Assembly: GCA_019916065.1 (NCBI GenBank)
Contig: CM034244.1
Coordinates: 22,870,471 to 22,934,470 of the forward strand
Origin: Vitellaria paradoxa
Taxonomy: Eukaryota > Streptophyta > Magnoliopsida > Ericales > Sapotaceae
Reading direction: 5' to 3'
Length of the DNA stretch: 64,000 nt
Shown: one piece after another, positions 61,621-64,000 of the stretch
Position numbering within the stretch: position 1 is the stretch's first letter
Layout of the letters: every line of letters begins with the position of its first letter
Translations under genes and position numbers: made by a program
The notes under the pieces: generated by a model
Seen by the model: the letters and a program-made list of their open reading frames with translations, nothing else
Databases searched by the model: none
What the model was told of the DNA's origin: nothing

Positions 61621-61810
61621 TGACAAAAAATGTCTGAATTCTTATATATTTGCAAAAGAACTTACATGGCTAGTTATACATGAAGTTAGAAGCTATTCTA
61701 GGAAAAACAATAAAAATCCCTATAAATTAGGAGCTGATTGATTGTCAAAAAATCAGCCTAATCAAATTAATTATAATGATTCTAATTGACAAAATATATG
61801 ATTTCTGACA
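61621..61810 (-). repeat. 5' LTR of Copia-6
   Basis: 190 bp, plus-strand TGACAAAAAATGTC...ATTTCTGACA. It ends exactly where Copia-5 coding resumes (TTGCCTAGTGAC). Confidence 0.9.
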
Positions 61811-62560
61811 TTGCCTAGTGACATTCTTTTTTGATTCTATCATTATTCAGTATATAACGATAAGGGAAACGATTAGAAAAGGGTATGAAACTGGAGGAGT
61901 CTATTATCTCGATACTACAGTGCCTAAAGCTTGTTCTACTTTTTCTTTTCTTGCTAAGATTCATTGTTTCCATGGTCATTTGTCTTTAAAAAAGCTGAAG
62001 TCATTGTGTCTTAGTCTAGATCATTTAAATTCTTTAACTTGTAAGTCCTGTCAATTGAGAAAGCATCACTATGTCTTTTGCTTCCTGAGTCAATAAGAAG
62101 TCATCATGTCTTTTCTATTTAGTTCATTTAGAAGTTTGGCGTCCTAGTTGTGTCACTTCAAAGTTAGGATTTAAGTTTTTTGTCACATGTGTTGATGATT
62201 TTCAAGACTTACTTGGATCTATTTAATGAAAAATCACTTAGAGTTGTTTTCTATTTTTCAATCTTTTTCTTGCTAAAATTAAAACTCAGTATGGGATGCT
62301 TGTGCGAATCATTCCTTGTGATAATGCCAAAGAATATTTCTTTAACCCTTTTATGAAATTCACGGCTTCTTTAGGTATTCTTCACCAATCTTCTCGTTCA
62401 TACACACTACAACAAAATGGGGTTACTGAAAGAAAGAATTTGTATCTCATTAAGACTACTTATTATCTACTTATTCACATGAATATTCTCAAAACTTTTT
62501 GTGTGCTAATGTCACTTGCTTCGAGTCCACCCTATTTTTTTACCTAGTTGCAATCTTCGG
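61811..62560 (+). pseudogene. Copia-5 integrase region
   Basis: CLVTFFFDSIIIQ, RKGYETGGVYYLD, HGHLSLKKLKSLCLSLDHLN, CKSCQLRKHHYVF (zinc-type Cys and His), and after frameshifts FKFFVTCVDDFQ and IIPCDNAKEYFFNPFMKFTA (second Asp), SYTLQQNGVTERKNLYLIKT (Glu). Broken repeatedly. Confidence 0.83.
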
Positions 62561-63900
62561 CTATTGTTGATGAGAGTCTTCCTTTACCTGTTATTTGTGT
62601 TAAACCTATTTCGATTGATCATTGTTTTTGATTGAGTCTAGCTCATCATTTGTCTTACCCTCATTTGCAGGTCTACACCAGACATCGAGTAGTGACTGCT
62701 TCACGTGCTACTTCATATGCTCTGCCACTAGATTCTCTTATGTTTCCTAACCCTCCCAATGAATTGGATCTTCCTATTACTCTCTGAAAGGGTAAACGCT
62801 CTTGTACTTTTTTTCCTATTTCTAATTTTATGTCTAATGATACGTTATCCCCTTCCTATCTTTCGTTTGTTATATTCTTATCTTCTATTTTTATCCCTAG
62901 CTCTATTTCTGAAGCATTATCTCATCCTAGCTACAGTTTTGCTATGGAAGATAAGATGTCTGCTCTTTGAGCTAATGGTACTTAGGAACTAGTTCCTCTT
63001 TCTCCCGATAAGTCTAAGGTTGGGTGTTGTTGGATGTACATCGTTAAAGTTCAATTTGTTGGCACTATGGATATATTCAAGACTGTTCTAGTTGCAAAGG
63101 GGTATACACATATTTATGGTTTCGACTTTTTTGAGACTTTTTCTCCCATTGCTAAAATTGCCTCTGTCCGCCTTCTCATCTCTTTGGCTGTGGTTTACCA
63201 TTGGTCTTCACATAAACTTGATGTGAAGAATGCATATCTTCATGGTAATCTGGCTAAGAAAGTCTATATAGAGCAACCTCCTAGTTTTGTTGCTCAGTGT
63301 CAGTTAGGTTCTAAGATAAAGAAATTATTATGTGTTAAAACAATCTCCTCGAGCATGGTTTGGTAAGTTTAGCACTGTTGTTACTTAGTTTGGTTTAATT
63401 CATTTTGATGTAGATCATTTAGTATTTTATCGTCATTCATCCAATGGTAGAATTTGGCTACTAGTGTATGTAGATGACATTGTTATCATAGGTGATGATG
63501 CACAGGGCATTATTGATCTGAAAATCTTCCTCCAAATTTAGTACTAAGGATTTGGGTCTGTTGAAATACTTCCTAGGGATTGAGATTGCCAGGTTACGAA
63601 TGGGGATTTCTCTCCCTCAAATGAAGCATTTCATTGATTTGTTATCTGAAACTACTATGTTGGGATCTAAACCCATGGAAACTCCAATGAATCCAAATAC
63701 TAAGCTGAAGGCAGATAAAGGAGAATTGTTACATAATCTTGTCTGTATCATATGTTAGTTAGAAAGCTAAATTATTTGACTGTTACCAGACCGGATGTAA
63801 CATTTGCTATGAGTGTGGTTAGTTAGTTCTTAGAATAGTGCGCAGTAGTCATTGGGATATCTAAAAGGTGTAACTGGTAAAGGCCTATTATACAAGGACA
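62561..63900 (+). pseudogene. Copia-5 hinge and reverse transcriptase
   Basis: Hinge NELDLPITL-stop-KGKRSC (Arg to stop at 62786-62788). RT blocks: LVAKGYTHIYGFDFFETFSP, SHKLDVKNAYLHGNLAKKVY, LCVKTISSSMVW (frameshifted LKQSPRAWF), VYVDDIVIIGDD (about 63460-63495), LKYFLGIEIARLRMGISLPQ and LSETTMLGSKPMETPMNPNT. Many stops and frameshifts. Confidence 0.85.
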
Positions 63901-64000
63901 ATTGACACACTTTAGTTCAAGTGTACACTGATGCAAAATGGGTGGGTCATCATTAGATAAAAGGTCAATGACTGGGTATGGTATCTTTGTTGAAGGTAAT
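63901..64000 (+). pseudogene. Copia-5 RNase H, start only
   Basis: VQVYTDAKWVGHH, a stop, then DKRSMTGYGIFVEGN: the first Asp block of RNase H. Continues beyond the window. Confidence 0.8.

Larger units (their letters stand above)
56512..61810 (-). mobile_element. Copia-6, nested in Copia-5
   Basis: Complete set on the minus strand: LTR (61621-61810), perfect primer site, leader, gag, protease, integrase, RT, RNase H, LTR (56512-56740). Flanks CATAA and TTGCC are not duplicated: the interrupted Copia-5 frame joins base for base across the insertion. It is inactivated by several stops. Related in protein to Copia-4 more than to Copia-2/-3. Confidence 0.93.
54636..64000 (+). mobile_element. 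Copia-5, old element split by Copia-6 and running off the window
   Basis: LTR, primer site, gag, zinc-knuckle region and protease run to 56511. The frame resumes at 61811 with integrase, hinge, RT and the start of RNase H. Joining the two parts places VSKLVKHHN directly before CLVTFFFDS in frame, showing one element. It has dozens of stops and frameshifts. The 3' LTR lies beyond the window. Confidence 0.9.

Overview
This window is repeat-dense nuclear DNA of a flowering plant, most likely a eudicot. The evidence is several Ty1/copia elements primed by initiator tRNA-Met (primer sites TGGTATCAGAGC and close variants), L1- and RTE-type LINEs, tRNA-derived SINEs including an Au SINE, a gypsy-type solo LTR, small hAT-like elements, and broken exons of two plant genes. 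The sequence is AT-rich. I see no intact host gene, no convincing tRNA or rRNA gene, and nothing prokaryotic. The species cannot be read from the sequence.

Layout. 1-2690: 5'-truncated Copia-1 (+). 2691-7153: an L1-type LINE (LINE-A, -) that took later insertions: a 1.4-kb gene-poor LTR element (3053-4467), a roughly 15-base LINE tail (5063-5077) and a 74-bp SINE-like piece (6540-6613). A gypsy integrase sliver follows (7214-7332). 7946-16978: scattered exons of a plant F-box-like/leucine-rich-repeat (RNI-like) gene, copy A, dead, with a 1.9-kb solo LTR inside. 17372-22838: Copia-2 (-), with a second leader piece outside its 3' LTR. 22839-23110: a decayed L1 reverse-transcriptase sliver (+). 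23310-29925: copy B of the RNI-like gene, split by Copia-3 (-, 23731-29001, target duplication GAAAC).

29926-34640: LINE-B (-), 5'-truncated, with both ORFs recognisable. 34641-36005: an AT-rich array of about 160-bp monomers. 36006-44149: non-coding DNA with three small hAT-like elements (8-bp target duplications), two SINEs of one family, a LINE-tail footprint and a 136-bp tandem duplication. 44150-49221: Copia-4 (-), the best preserved element (target duplication GTCAG). 49570-53633: three successive exons of a broken histidine-biosynthesis gene (HISN4, imidazole glycerol-phosphate synthase), with an RTE LINE in one intron. 53790-54360: a LINE end and the tail of a dead Copia. 54636-64000: Copia-5 (+), old, running off the window and interrupted at 56512-61810 by Copia-6 (-).

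No genes cooperate here in a pathway. The autonomous-type elements once supplied their own Gag, protease, integrase, reverse transcriptase and RNase H, and all show nonsense or frameshift damage. The most unusual points are: an LTR element whose only reading frame is a minisatellite fused to a remnant of copia RNase H; footprints of LINE insertion carrying fewer than ten templated bases; a double GGCGCGTG motif shared by the untranslated leaders of three different Copia elements; and LTR plus primer-site arrangements outside 3' LTRs. All identifications rest on reading motifs by eye. No database search was run.
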